Positions 17,783 through 27,506 of a DNA stretch of 34,061 nt are shown piece by piece; position 1 is the first letter of the stretch, and each line of letters starts with the position of its first letter. The DNA is from Synergistaceae bacterium (GTDB taxonomy: Bacteria; Synergistota; Synergistia; Synergistales; 79-D21), in contig JAJUIT010000005.1 of the NCBI GenBank assembly GCA_029267465.1, forward strand, positions 1-34,061. The letters run 5' to 3'. A program made the translations under genes and the position numbers. Under the pieces are notes generated by a model. The model was not told the origin of the DNA. It did no database searches and saw only the letters and a list, made by a program, of their open reading frames with translations.

Positions 17783-18499
17783 TCACGTTCCGGTCCCTCT
17801 CCGGGCCAGGAAAAACTCCGCCAGGGCCAGGTCATCCGGGCTGTCGACGTTGACGGAAACATCGGGTTCCATCAGGTAGGGGACACAGCCGGGGCCGTAA
17901 GCGATCTTCCCCGACCGCCAGGTTTCCGTCCAGGCGGCATAGATGGCCCCGTTCCGGGTGTAGGTTTTCGTAAGTTCCTGCCGCCTTGGGGGAACGGGCT
18001 GTTCCAGGAAGGGTCGAAGCGCCCCGTCGTTGATGGAAAATTGCCAGGCGGGGTGATAATGCCCCGGGACTTCCGCCACGCTGACGACCGAGCGGGCCCC
18101 GGAGTCGAGAAGAAGCTCGAGGGCCTCGTCGACGTGGCGGCCCGTCCGGAGCGGGGCCGTCGGCTGCAGAAGAACGAGGATGTCGGGCAGATGGCCTTCG
18201 TTTTCCCAGAGCCAGTCAAGGGCGTGGATCACCACGGCGGAAGACGGCGTGTCGTCCTGAGCCAGTTCCGCAGGCCGGAGGAACGGCACTTCCGCTCCGG
18301 CCCGCCTTCCTTCCGCGGCGATTTCTTGCGAATCCGTGGAGAGGATCACCCGCCCCACCAGGCGGCTCTCGAGACCGCTTTCGATGGCCCTGGCGACGAG
18401 GCTCTTTCCGGCTAGCAGGCGGAGATTTTTGCCGGGAATGCCCTTGGATCCCGACCGTGCAGGGATGAGGCCGAGGATTCGGAGATCTTCAGAATTCAT
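17783..18499 (-). CDS. neuA: Acylneuraminate cytidylyltransferase (CMP-nonulosonate synthetase)
   Basis: ILGLIPARSGSKGIPGKNLRLLAGKSLVARAIES, VILSTDSQEIAAEGRRAGAEVPFLRPAELAQDDTPS, LLQPTAPLRTGRHVDEAL. Start ATG 18499, overlapping the upstream stop. Confidence 0.88.
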   Translation of the reverse strand: MNSEDLRILGLIPARSGSKGIPGKNLRLLAGKSLVARAIESGLESRLVGRVILSTDSQEIAAEGRRAGAEVPFLRPAELAQDDTPSSAVVIHALDWLWENEGHLPDILVLLQPTAPLRTGRHVDEALELLLDSGARSVVSVAEVPGHYHPAWQFSINDGALRPFLEQPVPPRRQELTKTYTRNGAIYAAWTETWRSGKIAYGPGCVPYLMEPDVSVNVDSPDDLALAEFFLARRGTGT

Positions 18500-19755
18500 G
18501 GTGTCGCTTCCCCCGCCTTTCGTGTCCCTGCCCGGATGATTCCGTTGGGATCGACGAAAAGCGTTTCGGCCGAGATCCGCCTTTCGATCCCCTCGAATTC
18601 CCGGTGGCGCGTGAGAAGGGCCACCACGTTCGCTTCTTTCAGGGCCTCCTCGAGGGAGACCAGCCGACAGTTTGGAAGGGCGGAAAGAGGAGGGCAGAGC
18701 CGGTCGATGTTCGGTTCCACGATCCGGACCTCGCCGTTCTTCATGGAGCACAGCTTTCCGGCGATCTTGACGGCGGGGCTTTCCCGCAGGTCGTTCACGT
18801 TCGGCTTATAAGCCAGCCCCAGGCAGGCGAAGACGGGGTTCTCGAACCGGCAGGCCGCTTTCTTAATCCGCTCCAGGACCCATTCCGTCTTGCGTTCGTT
18901 GGTCTTCCGCGCGGCCTGGATCAGCGCCGTGTCCTCCGGGGCGGACGCAACCAAGAACCACGGGTCCACGGGGATGCAATGGCCCCCGACTCCAGGCCCC
19001 GGCTCCATGATCCGGACCCGGGGATGCCGGTTTGCCAGGCCGATGAGAGCCTCCGGGTCGATGCCCCACTTCACGCAAAGCATGGAGATTTCGTTGGCGA
19101 AAGCGATGGAAGCGTCCCGGGAGGCGTTTTCCACCAGCTTGCACATCTCGGCCGTCCTGGCGTCCGTCGTGTGAACCGCCCCGCGGACGAAGCCCCTGTA
19201 GAAGGAGGCCGCCTTTTCGGTCGATTCCGGGTCGATCCCTCCCACGACCCGGTCCACTTCGACTAGCTCTTCCAGGATCTTTCCCGGGAGGACCCTTTCG
19301 GGGCAGTGGGCGGCGAAAAAGAGAGGCCGGCCTTCGGGGGAGGCAAGGTCCGGCCGTTTTTCGAGGAGCCTGGAGGCCATTTTCTCCGTGGTTCCCACGG
19401 GAACCGTGGATTCGATGACCAGGAGGTTTCCCGCTTCAAGAAACGGGGAGATCGAATCCACGGCCTGTTCCACGAAGGAAAGGTCTGCCTTGCGGACCTC
19501 TCGCACCGGCGTGGGGACGGCGACGATGAAAACATCGGCCCGTGAAACGGAACCCGATGGAACGAGCCTCCCTGAAGAAACACACTCCCGGGCCAGGGCG
19601 CCAAGGGATGGTTCCAGGCCGGGAAGATTGCCCAAGCGAAGCGCGCGAAGGACGCTCTCGCTCGTGTCAACTCCCCGGACCGAGTGCCCGTGTCGGGCCA
19701 GCAGCGCGGCAAACGGAAGACCGATGTAGCCAAGGCCAAGAACGCAAACGTTCAA
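18496..19755 (-). CDS. Nucleotide sugar dehydrogenase, UDP-ManNAc dehydrogenase (WecC) type
   Basis: VCVLGLGYIGLPFAALLARHGHSVRGVD, VPTPV, ESTVPVGTTEKM, PERVLPGK, VGGIDPEST, GPGVGGHCIPVDPWFL, LGLAYKPNVNDLRESPA. TTG start with GGAGAGG upstream. Confidence 0.9.
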   Translation of the reverse strand: MNVCVLGLGYIGLPFAALLARHGHSVRGVDTSESVLRALRLGNLPGLEPSLGALARECVSSGRLVPSGSVSRADVFIVAVPTPVREVRKADLSFVEQAVDSISPFLEAGNLLVIESTVPVGTTEKMASRLLEKRPDLASPEGRPLFFAAHCPERVLPGKILEELVEVDRVVGGIDPESTEKAASFYRGFVRGAVHTTDARTAEMCKLVENASRDASIAFANEISMLCVKWGIDPEALIGLANRHPRVRIMEPGPGVGGHCIPVDPWFLVASAPEDTALIQAARKTNERKTEWVLERIKKAACRFENPVFACLGLAYKPNVNDLRESPAVKIAGKLCSMKNGEVRIVEPNIDRLCPPLSALPNCRLVSLEEALKEANVVALLTRHREFEGIERRISAETLFVDPNGIIRAGTRKAGEATP

Positions 19756-19837
19756 GAAGGCCCTCTCCTTTCAATCCAATCCAATTGCTTTTCTCAATTT
19801 TGCCCCGAATCCTCCATGCCCGCAACGGGAAGGGATC

Positions 19838-19873
19838 TTGCGGGGCAGGATGTTTCCGGCTAGATTCATACAA
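19838..19873 (+). promoter_or_regulatory. Candidate promoter giving a leaderless transcript
   Basis: TTGCGG (19838-19843), 17 nt, TAGATT (19861-19866); the start ATG at 19873 lies where +1 is expected; no SD upstream. Confidence 0.45.
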
Positions 19874-21033
19874 TGGAAAAAGAAAGAATTCACCGAAAAG
19901 CTTTTCTGCGCCCCTACACGGATTCCGACTGGGACCCGGTGCACGGCTTCATCGCCTCCCAATGGGGGCTCGACCACCCCATGACGGAACGGCGGCTCTT
20001 CGACTGGCAGTTTTCGGGGTTCGGTCCCTCGAAAAACCAGGCTCGCCCGATCCTGCTTTTCATGGAAGAGGAGCTGGCCGGTTTTCGGGGAATCATCCCC
20101 GGGCTGTACCAAGTCCCGTCCGGAAAGGGGATGCGGATCCTTCCCGGCGGGAGCCTTGCCATGTGGATGGTCCGGAAGGAATTCCGGGGCCTGGGACTGG
20201 GCCGGCTGATGCATGCCGAAGCGGAACGGCTGTGTCCCGTCCTTTCCGGGGCCGGGTCGAACCCGGAAACATCGGTTCCGATCTACCTGGAAAACGGATT
20301 CCGGTTCCTGGAGGCCATGAACCGTTACCTGGCGGTCCTGGATCCCCAAGCCTGCATGGACCGCTTCGGACGGCAGGCCGCCGCGATTCCTCCCGTTCCT
20401 GCAGGTACCGGCGCTTCGCTTGCCCCTTCAAAACCGGATGCCGCTTGGCTTGCCGAAACCTGGAAGGGGTCCGCCTTCGCTGCCGGGTTCTTTTCCCTTT
20501 ACCGGAACGCGGAATTCTGGAAATGGAGAATCCTGGAAAGCCCCGGGTTTCGTTACGAAACCTTCGTGGATCCGGACGGCGCCGGATTCGCAGTTGGCCG
20601 GATCGAGCCGCTTTTTTCGGGCGAGGGAAGCCCTTCCCCGGTGTCTTGCGTCCTGAGGATCATCGACCTGGTCCCTTCCAGCGTTTCCGCGTGGAACGGG
20701 TCCGAGGACGAGGCGTTCGCCAGTTTCCTCGGGCGCTGTTTAAAATGGGCCCGCTCCGCCGCCGGCTGCATAGCGGCGGATTTCCACTGCGCCAGCGGCG
20801 TCTTCTGGCCCATGCTGAACAGGGCCGGTTTTGCCAGGGAACGGGATTTCACGCTGGGGGACGTTCCTCCCCTGCCCCGTCTTTTCAACGGCTCACCGGG
20901 TTCAGGCCGGCCCATCAACGCCCTGTTCAAGGCTCCCGGGCATTTTTCCTTCGAGCGGGTTTACATGGTGAAATCCGACAACGATATGGATCGCCCAAGG
21001 AGGCTGGATTCAAATGGGCAAGTCCTTTACTGA
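19873..21033 (+). CDS. GNAT-family N-acetyltransferase
   Basis: LAGFRGIIPGLYQVPSGKGMRILPGGSLAMWMVRKEFRGLGLGRLMHAEAERLCPVLSGAGSNPETSVPIYLENGFRFLEAMNRYL shows the acetyl-CoA-binding motif A (RGLGLGRLM) and a Y-x-x-N-G-F motif. Confidence 0.75.
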   Translation: MEKERIHRKAFLRPYTDSDWDPVHGFIASQWGLDHPMTERRLFDWQFSGFGPSKNQARPILLFMEEELAGFRGIIPGLYQVPSGKGMRILPGGSLAMWMVRKEFRGLGLGRLMHAEAERLCPVLSGAGSNPETSVPIYLENGFRFLEAMNRYLAVLDPQACMDRFGRQAAAIPPVPAGTGASLAPSKPDAAWLAETWKGSAFAAGFFSLYRNAEFWKWRILESPGFRYETFVDPDGAGFAVGRIEPLFSGEGSPSPVSCVLRIIDLVPSSVSAWNGSEDEAFASFLGRCLKWARSAAGCIAADFHCASGVFWPMLNRAGFARERDFTLGDVPPLPRLFNGSPGSGRPINALFKAPGHFSFERVYMVKSDNDMDRPRRLDSNGQVLY

Positions 21034-22048
21034 AGCGTTGAACGAGGGGAAGTGCCTGGTGATCGGAGAGGTCGCCATGGCCCACGACGGCAGCCTCGGC
21101 CTCGCCCACGCTTTCATCGACGCGGTGGCACGAACCGGAGCGGATGCCGTGAAGTTCCAGACCCACCTGGCCGAGGCGGAGGGAACGGCGGCCGAACCGT
21201 TCCGGACGCCGTTCAGCCCGCAGGATTCCACCCGGAGGGAGTACTGGAACCGGACTGCCTTCACGGAAGACCAGTGGGCGGGCCTGGCGCGGCACGCCGA
21301 GGAGAAGGGGCTCTTTTTCCTGAGCTCGCCGTTTTCCCTGGAAGCCGCGGCCCTGCTCCGGCGGGTCGGGGTCTCGGCCTGGAAAGTCCCCTCCGGCGAA
21401 ACCGGGAACGCTCCCTTACTGGAGGACCTGCTGACGGATCGGCTGCCGATCCTTCTTTCGACGGGGATGAGTCCCATGGCCGAAATCGACGCCGCCGTCC
21501 GGAAGGTAAAGGAAGCGGGGGTTTTGCTCGCGGTCCTGCAGTGCACCAGCGCTTACCCGTGCCCTCCCGAGAAGGTGGGATTGAACCTGGTTCCGCTTTT
21601 CAGGGAACGCTATGGCTGCGCGGTGGGACTCTCGGACCACTCCGGAACGATTTTCCCGGGGCTGGCCGCCGCGGTTCTGGGGATCCAGGTCCTGGAGGTT
21701 CACGTCACCCTCTCCCGGGAAATGTTCGGCCCGGATGTCCCGGCCTCCGTGACGACCGGGGAGCTTGCGACCCTCGTGGAAGGAATCCGCTGGATCGAGC
21801 GCATGAGGGCGTCCCCGGTGGACAAGGACCTCGCGGCGGAAAGCATGGCTCCCCTGAGGCGGATCTTCACCAAGAGCCTGGTTGCCGCCAAGCCCCTGCC
21901 GGCGGGAACGATCCTGAGCCGTTCCCTGGTTGCCCTGAAAAAACCCGGTACGGGCCTGCCGGCCTCGAAACTCGAAAGCGTGATCGGCCGCCGGCTGAAA
22001 ACACCCCTGGAGAGGGACGCGCAAATCCTGGAGGAGAACCTCGAATGA
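21014..22048 (+). CDS. neuB: N-acetylneuraminate synthase family protein (NeuB/LegI/SpsE type)
   Basis: ADAVKFQTHLAEAE, VSAWKVPSGETGNAPLLEDL, LSTGMSPMAEID, LQCTSAYPCPPEKVGLN, VGLSDHSGTIFPGLAA, LEVHVTLSREMFGPDVPAS, C-terminal SAF-like domain. Confidence 0.92.
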   Translation: MGKSFTEALNEGKCLVIGEVAMAHDGSLGLAHAFIDAVARTGADAVKFQTHLAEAEGTAAEPFRTPFSPQDSTRREYWNRTAFTEDQWAGLARHAEEKGLFFLSSPFSLEAAALLRRVGVSAWKVPSGETGNAPLLEDLLTDRLPILLSTGMSPMAEIDAAVRKVKEAGVLLAVLQCTSAYPCPPEKVGLNLVPLFRERYGCAVGLSDHSGTIFPGLAAAVLGIQVLEVHVTLSREMFGPDVPASVTTGELATLVEGIRWIERMRASPVDKDLAAESMAPLRRIFTKSLVAAKPLPAGTILSRSLVALKKPGTGLPASKLESVIGRRLKTPLERDAQILEENLE

Positions 22049-23193
22049 AACGCAAAGTCGCCGTCGTCGTGACCGCCCGTCCCAGCTACGCGCGGATCAA
22101 GACCGCGCTGAAAGCCATGGAAGCCCACCCGGGAATCGACCTCCAGCTGGTCGTCGCGGCTTCGGCCCTCCTGGACCGTTACGGCAGCGCCTCCACGGTG
22201 ATCGAGAAGGACGGGTTCCGCATCGCTTCCCGGGTCTTCATGCTCCTGGAAGGGGAGAATCCCCAGACTTCCGCCATCACGACGGGCCTGGGGCTCGTGG
22301 AAATGGCAACCGTCTTTGAAAACCTCAAGCCGGACGCCGTCGTGACCATCGCGGACCGGTTCGAAACCCTGGCCACGGCTTCGGCCGCGGCCCTCATGAA
22401 TCTCCCCCTGGTGCACGTCCAGGGGGGCGAAGTCACCGGTTCGGTGGACGAGAAAGTCCGCCACGCGGTCACCAAGATGGCCGACCTCCACTTCGTCGCG
22501 ACGGCCAAGGCCCGGGAGCGGGTCATCCGCATGGGGGAAGACCCTGGAAGGGTGTTCGTCACCGGCTGCCCTTCCATCGACCTGGCCGCGGAGGTTTCCC
22601 GGCTGCCCGGAAACGGCTTCGACCCGTTCGCTTTCGGGGTCGGCCCAACGCTGGACCTGTCGGGTCCCTGCCTGGTCGTCATGCAGCACCCTGTCACCAC
22701 CGAGTACGCCGAGGCCCGCCGCCAGGCCATGGAAACCCTTTACGCCGTCAGGGACCTCGGAATTCCCGCCCTGTGGTTCTGGCCCAACCCGGACGCCGGG
22801 TCGGACGGGACCTCGAAAGCCATCCGCTGGTTCCGGGAGCACGAATCGCCGCAGAACATCCATTTTTTCCGCAATTTCCCCCCGGAAACCTTCCTGCGCC
22901 TTCTGGCCCGCTGCAGCTGCATCATCGGGAACTCCAGCGCGGCGATCCGGGAATGCGCCTTCCTGGGAGTCCCAGCGGTCAATGTCGGGACGCGCCAGGA
23001 GGGAAGGGAAAGGGGGCGCAACGTGGTGGACGTTCCGCACGATCGGCGCAAGATCGAGGAAGCCGTGCGATTTCAGCTGGGCCACGGTCCCTACCCGCAG
23101 GATCCCGTCTATGGCGACGGGCAGGCCGGCCCCCGGATCGCGGACCTGCTGGCCACCCTGCCCCTGTCGATCGAAAAGAGGCTGACCTATTGA
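22045..23193 (+). CDS. neuC: UDP-N-acetylglucosamine 2-epimerase, hydrolysing (NeuC/LegG type)
   Basis: VAVVVTARPSYARIKTALKAMEAHPGIDLQLVVAASALLDRYG, DRFETLATASAAALMNLPLVHVQGGEVTGSVDEKVRHAVTKMADLHFVAT, GNSSAAIRECAFLGVPAVNVGTRQEGRERGRNV. The ORF call from 21052 is spurious upstream of 22045. Confidence 0.92.
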   Translation: MKRKVAVVVTARPSYARIKTALKAMEAHPGIDLQLVVAASALLDRYGSASTVIEKDGFRIASRVFMLLEGENPQTSAITTGLGLVEMATVFENLKPDAVVTIADRFETLATASAAALMNLPLVHVQGGEVTGSVDEKVRHAVTKMADLHFVATAKARERVIRMGEDPGRVFVTGCPSIDLAAEVSRLPGNGFDPFAFGVGPTLDLSGPCLVVMQHPVTTEYAEARRQAMETLYAVRDLGIPALWFWPNPDAGSDGTSKAIRWFREHESPQNIHFFRNFPPETFLRLLARCSCIIGNSSAAIRECAFLGVPAVNVGTRQEGRERGRNVVDVPHDRRKIEEAVRFQLGHGPYPQDPVYGDGQAGPRIADLLATLPLSIEKRLTY

Positions 23194-24146
23194 ACGCAAA
23201 CGGCGCGGAAACCGTCATCGTGACTTACCACTACCTGACCGGTGAGGTCTTCCCGGGGAGGGGAGTCCACCCCTTCGGCCTGGAACGGTTCCGGGCGCAG
23301 CTTGAGAGGCTCGCCCGAACCTCGCGGTTTCTGAGCCTGGAGGACCTCCTCGAAGAAAGGCGGCCTCCCCTGCGGGGCGCTCGCCGGTACGTCCTTCTGA
23401 CCTTCGATGACGGCCTGGCGGAGCAGTTCGAAGCGGGGCTTCCTTTGCTCGAATCCATGGGGATCCCGGCGGTCTTTTTCCCGTGCACCGGCCCGATGGA
23501 AAACGGGGCCCTTCTCCACGTCCACCGGCTGCATGCCCTTCGGAGCGCCCTGTCGGACCGGGATCTTTTGGCCCTTTTCCTGCGGATTGCAGAATCCCGG
23601 GGGTTCGAGGAAAGCGCCCGGGACATCACCCTGGGCCCGGCGGAAACGGCTTCCTATCCCTATGACGAACCCGAAGGCCGGCGCCTGAAGTCTCTGTTCA
23701 ATTACACGCTGCCGGTCAAGGAAAGGGAAACGATCACGGCCCTCGCGTTCGAGGAGGTCTTCGGGCACTCCAGGCCCTGGGCCGAACGTCTTTACATGAG
23801 TCCCGCAATGATCCGGGAACTGGGCCGCAAGGGGCTCCTGGGGACCCATACGCACTCCCACAGGCCCCTCTCCAGCCTGGGGCGGGAAGGGGCGAGGAAG
23901 GAAATCGAGGTGAGCCTCGATCTCCTCGAAAAAACGGCTGGTTTTCGGCCCCGTGCGGTGAGCTATCCTTATGGCGGAAGGCTCGCCGTTTCCCCTGAAA
24001 CCTTCGAGGCGGCCTCGGACTGCGGAATGGCGTGCGGTTTCACCACGGAAAGGAGAGCAAACCCCGTTGGAACGCACCGTCTGCGGCTGGGCCGGTTCGA
24101 TGCGGAGGACCTTTACCCCGGAAAGAGGCCGCTTTTCGATCTGTAA
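23190..24146 (+). CDS. Polysaccharide deacetylase (NodB-like)
   Basis: VTYHYL, LLTFDDGLAEQFEAGLPLLESMGIPAVFFPCTG, LLGTHTHSHRPLSSLGREGARKEIEVSLDLLEKTAGFRPRAVSYPYGG. TTG start overlapping the upstream stop. Confidence 0.88.
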   Translation: MNANGAETVIVTYHYLTGEVFPGRGVHPFGLERFRAQLERLARTSRFLSLEDLLEERRPPLRGARRYVLLTFDDGLAEQFEAGLPLLESMGIPAVFFPCTGPMENGALLHVHRLHALRSALSDRDLLALFLRIAESRGFEESARDITLGPAETASYPYDEPEGRRLKSLFNYTLPVKERETITALAFEEVFGHSRPWAERLYMSPAMIRELGRKGLLGTHTHSHRPLSSLGREGARKEIEVSLDLLEKTAGFRPRAVSYPYGGRLAVSPETFEAASDCGMACGFTTERRANPVGTHRLRLGRFDAEDLYPGKRPLFDL

Positions 24147-24177
24147 CCGCTTCATCGAAGAGAAGGGAGTGCGCTGA

Positions 24178-25854
24178 ATGGTCGAATTCGTGCTTGCGGA
24201 TCCCCACGCGAGTGTTTTCGAGGCGGGGAAAACGGTCTGGATGGTATCCGGTTCCGATCCTGCCCTTTTCCGGGAGCTTGTCGAGAGGGAAACGGCAAAG
24301 GGGCGGGAGGCGAAAGAGATCCTTCCCGCACTTGCCCGGGAAGCGGAGGAAGGAACTTTTGCGGCCGTCGAATGCCTGGGGCAAGCGGGAGAAAGGGTCT
24401 CCCTCTTCCGGACCCTGCCCTCCACGTTTGAACTCTATTTCTGCGAAGAAGAGGGAACGATCCGGGTGTTCGACCATTTCCGGAACGCGATTGCCTCCCT
24501 CCCGGAAGCCGAACGAGTCCCGGACGAAAGAGCCTACGCTGACCACCTCCTTTTTGCCTACGAGTACATTCCCGGAACCTACACGCTCGTCCGGGGGATC
24601 CACAAGCTGATCCCGGGGGGGATGGCGGAAATCATCCAGGGTGAGCCGCCCGTTTTCCGGCAGGCCGAAACGATTTTCCTCCCCTTGGAAGAAGGGGGTC
24701 CCAGTCCAACCGAGTCCGTTCAAAAACTGGAAGAGATCTTGGAAGAACGAGTGTCCGCCTACGCGGCTTCTTATGGCAAGCCCGCGGTGCTGCTTTCGGG
24801 GGGGGTCGACTCGACGCTGGTCCTTTCGTGCCTTGGAAAAGGGACATCCGCCCTGACGGTGGGACTCGACAGCCCGGAATACGCCTTCGAGATGGAGTAC
24901 GCCAGGATGGCGGGAAGACTTCTCCAAGCCGACCACACGCTGGAGATCCTGGAAGAAGCGAGCTTTCGCCAATCGATCAGGGAGGTGGTCGAAGATCTCG
25001 GGCAGCCGACAGGAACGGTTTTCCTCCAGCCGATGGCGTTCCACCGGGCCTTTCGGAAGCCTCCTTCTTTTTTTCTCTATGGCGAGGCCGTAGATGCCCT
25101 TTTTGGTTTTAACAAGCTCGCGAGGATCTTCGACGATGATGCCCTTTCACCCTCTGAAAAGGAAGCCCTTGGCCGGCAGCCCGCGGACCTGGCCGGTTTC
25201 GGAGCCCGGTGCGGACTCAGCCCGGATTTTGAGACGGCCCGCCGGATTGTCGGGGAAGCCGAAACGGAACGCCGGCTCGAGAACCGCCTGGAATTCGCCC
25301 TGACGATCTGCCCCGGGCTGCGGTGGGTCGAAGCCGGCCGCCTCAGGGCGGCTCACGCGGAAACGATGGCCCTTTTCACGGGCTTCGGCCACATCCGGGA
25401 GTACATTGGCCGGACGCGGCAGCAGGCCCTCTGCGCGGGGAAGACCGTGATGTCCCCGTTTGCCTGCAGGAGTGCCATGGAACTTGCCCTGTCGATGCCG
25501 ATGCCCCGAAGGATCCTCAAGGGCGGCGTGGTCAAGCACGTGGCGAAATCGCTTCTAGAGAAACGCCTGCCAGGCTACCCCGTCCACACCCGCAAGGGGG
25601 GCAGCGACGTCCCCCGGACCCGGTTCCTCCAGGAAGGCCCCCTCAGGGACATCTTCCTCGAAGAAAAGCCCCCGCGACCCTGGCCGGAAGAATATTCTGA
25701 GATTCTTCTCCATCCCCGAAGGGAATCCAGTTTCCTGGCCCTCAGCGCCCTGGGGTACGCCCTGTGGCAGAGCCATGTCCTGGAAAACCCGGACCTTAAA
25801 CCGATCCCGGGGACTCGAACGCTCCGGGCACAATTCGCGGGGGAGCGGTCATGA
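24178..25854 (+). CDS. Asparagine-synthase-like protein, paralog 2
   Basis: VLLSGGVDSTLVLSCLG, VGLDSPEYAFEMEYARMAGRLL, YGEAVDALFGF, KGGSDVPRTRFLQEGPLRDIF. Confidence 0.85.
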   Translation: MVEFVLADPHASVFEAGKTVWMVSGSDPALFRELVERETAKGREAKEILPALAREAEEGTFAAVECLGQAGERVSLFRTLPSTFELYFCEEEGTIRVFDHFRNAIASLPEAERVPDERAYADHLLFAYEYIPGTYTLVRGIHKLIPGGMAEIIQGEPPVFRQAETIFLPLEEGGPSPTESVQKLEEILEERVSAYAASYGKPAVLLSGGVDSTLVLSCLGKGTSALTVGLDSPEYAFEMEYARMAGRLLQADHTLEILEEASFRQSIREVVEDLGQPTGTVFLQPMAFHRAFRKPPSFFLYGEAVDALFGFNKLARIFDDDALSPSEKEALGRQPADLAGFGARCGLSPDFETARRIVGEAETERRLENRLEFALTICPGLRWVEAGRLRAAHAETMALFTGFGHIREYIGRTRQQALCAGKTVMSPFACRSAMELALSMPMPRRILKGGVVKHVAKSLLEKRLPGYPVHTRKGGSDVPRTRFLQEGPLRDIFLEEKPPRPWPEEYSEILLHPRRESSFLALSALGYALWQSHVLENPDLKPIPGTRTLRAQFAGERS

Positions 25855-27506
25855 TCACGGTGACCCTGGCGGATCCCGGGGCGTTTCAGGCTCGAACGCC
25901 CCGGGGGGACTGGTTTGTCTCGGCGGAAAACCGCGGGCGCCTGAGGGAGGAACTGGAAAAACCGGCCTTCCTCGCCCTGTCCGCAAGGGAGCAGGTCGAG
26001 CGCCTCGGGGCCCTGGCCGACGACGGAACCCTGCTCTACGTCCCCGGCGACGCTTCACCCCTCTGGCTTTACAGGACGATCAACGCCTCGAGGGATCTTT
26101 ATTTCACCCGTGACGGCAGGGGAAACTGGCTGTTCGCGGACCACTTCCGGAACCTGATGGCCCTGGTTCCGCCCAGCCGGCGCCGGCTGGGCCGAAATGC
26201 CCTCCTGGATTTCCTGCTGTTTTTCTTCCCGGCGGGGAACTCCACCCTCCTGGAAGGCGTTTTGCGCCTTGTCCCGGGAGAGTGCCGCACCATCGATGCG
26301 GGCGGCACTGGAGAAGAACGGTCCCGGCAGGCGGAAATCTTTCCCTGCGGTTCCGCCGAGCTGACCCTCGGCGAAGCCGCTGATGCCCTCGAGGATGCCC
26401 TGGCGTCCGCCCTTGGCGAGCCGGTTTCGAACGACTGCGTCCTCTTCTCGGGGGGAGCGGATTCGACTCTTGTCCTTTTGTTTCGGCCGGCCGGTTCCGT
26501 TGCCCTCACGGTCGGCATCGACACGCCGGAGTTCGCCTTTGAACTGGAATATGCCCGGGAGACAGCCCGGATGCTGGATTCGGACTGGAAGCTTGTTCTC
26601 CTGGAAGAGCAGGACTACAGAAAACAGTTCGAGGATGCCGTCTTTTTTCTGGGGCAGCCGTTCCACCCGAACTTTCAGCCGGTTTTGTTGAACCGGGCCT
26701 TCCAAGAACCCTTCGATGTCTTCTGGGGGGCAAACGCTTCGGACACCCTTTTCGGGCACCCCCAGACGAGAAAGCTCCTGTCGCCGGATAGACGGAAAGA
26801 AAACGAGTCCCTTTTGGCGGAACCCTTCCATTCCCCCAAGGGGTACGGAGCCCTCTCCAACACCGGACCGGATGTTCGAATCGTCCGGGACCTTTTCGGG
26901 GACGAAGCCGTGTCCAGCCGCATCGAAGCGCGCCTTTCCCAGGTCCTGAAAAGCGCAAGGGTGCATTCCGGCAATCCCGTCGAGGAACATGTCCAGGTCG
27001 ACTCCCTGATGGAATTCCTGACGAGCACGAGCTCGATCGCGAGCCGGAAGCGCCAGGCGGCCGCCTCGTTCGGCAGCCAGGCAAGGGAACCTTTCTTCGC
27101 CAGAAGCGTCCTGGGCATTGCCGCGTCGATCCCCCCAGGGATGAGGTTTTTTCACGAAGGAGAGTCGAAGCCGGTGCCGAAGGCGCTGCTCAGGAAAAGG
27201 CTCCCGGAATATTCCTTCTACGCCCGAAAGGGAGGCAGCGACATCCCCCGCACCCGTTTCTGCCAGTCGGGACCGTTCCGCGACTTTTTCAAAGAATGGC
27301 CCCTTCCGGACCTTTTCCCTCGGAAGGGTCAGAAACTCCTTCTCGATCCCCAGTGGGACTGGAGCTTTCTGACGCTCTCCGCCGCCGCTTTTTCAGTCTG
27401 GCAGGAAAAAGTCCTGAAGTCCGAAAACCTTTGCCTGGTCCCTGGGACAAGGGTGTTTCGGCTGGATCCAGCTCATCAAAAGGAAGGCCGCGAGGAATGG
27501 GAATGA
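25851..27506 (+). CDS. Asparagine-synthase-like protein, paralog 3
   Basis: VLFSGGADSTLVLLF, VGIDTPEFAFELEYARETARML, WGANASDTLFGH, KGGSDIPRTRFCQSGPFRDFF. ATGA overlap with paralog 2. Confidence 0.85.
   Translation: MITVTLADPGAFQARTPRGDWFVSAENRGRLREELEKPAFLALSAREQVERLGALADDGTLLYVPGDASPLWLYRTINASRDLYFTRDGRGNWLFADHFRNLMALVPPSRRRLGRNALLDFLLFFFPAGNSTLLEGVLRLVPGECRTIDAGGTGEERSRQAEIFPCGSAELTLGEAADALEDALASALGEPVSNDCVLFSGGADSTLVLLFRPAGSVALTVGIDTPEFAFELEYARETARMLDSDWKLVLLEEQDYRKQFEDAVFFLGQPFHPNFQPVLLNRAFQEPFDVFWGANASDTLFGHPQTRKLLSPDRRKENESLLAEPFHSPKGYGALSNTGPDVRIVRDLFGDEAVSSRIEARLSQVLKSARVHSGNPVEEHVQVDSLMEFLTSTSSIASRKRQAAASFGSQAREPFFARSVLGIAASIPPGMRFFHEGESKPVPKALLRKRLPEYSFYARKGGSDIPRTRFCQSGPFRDFFKEWPLPDLFPRKGQKLLLDPQWDWSFLTLSAAAFSVWQEKVLKSENLCLVPGTRVFRLDPAHQKEGREEWE

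Noticed and set aside
21052-22044. N-terminal 331 aa of the 713-aa ORF call
   Set aside because: Out-of-frame reading through neuB; the real neuC begins at ATG 22045.
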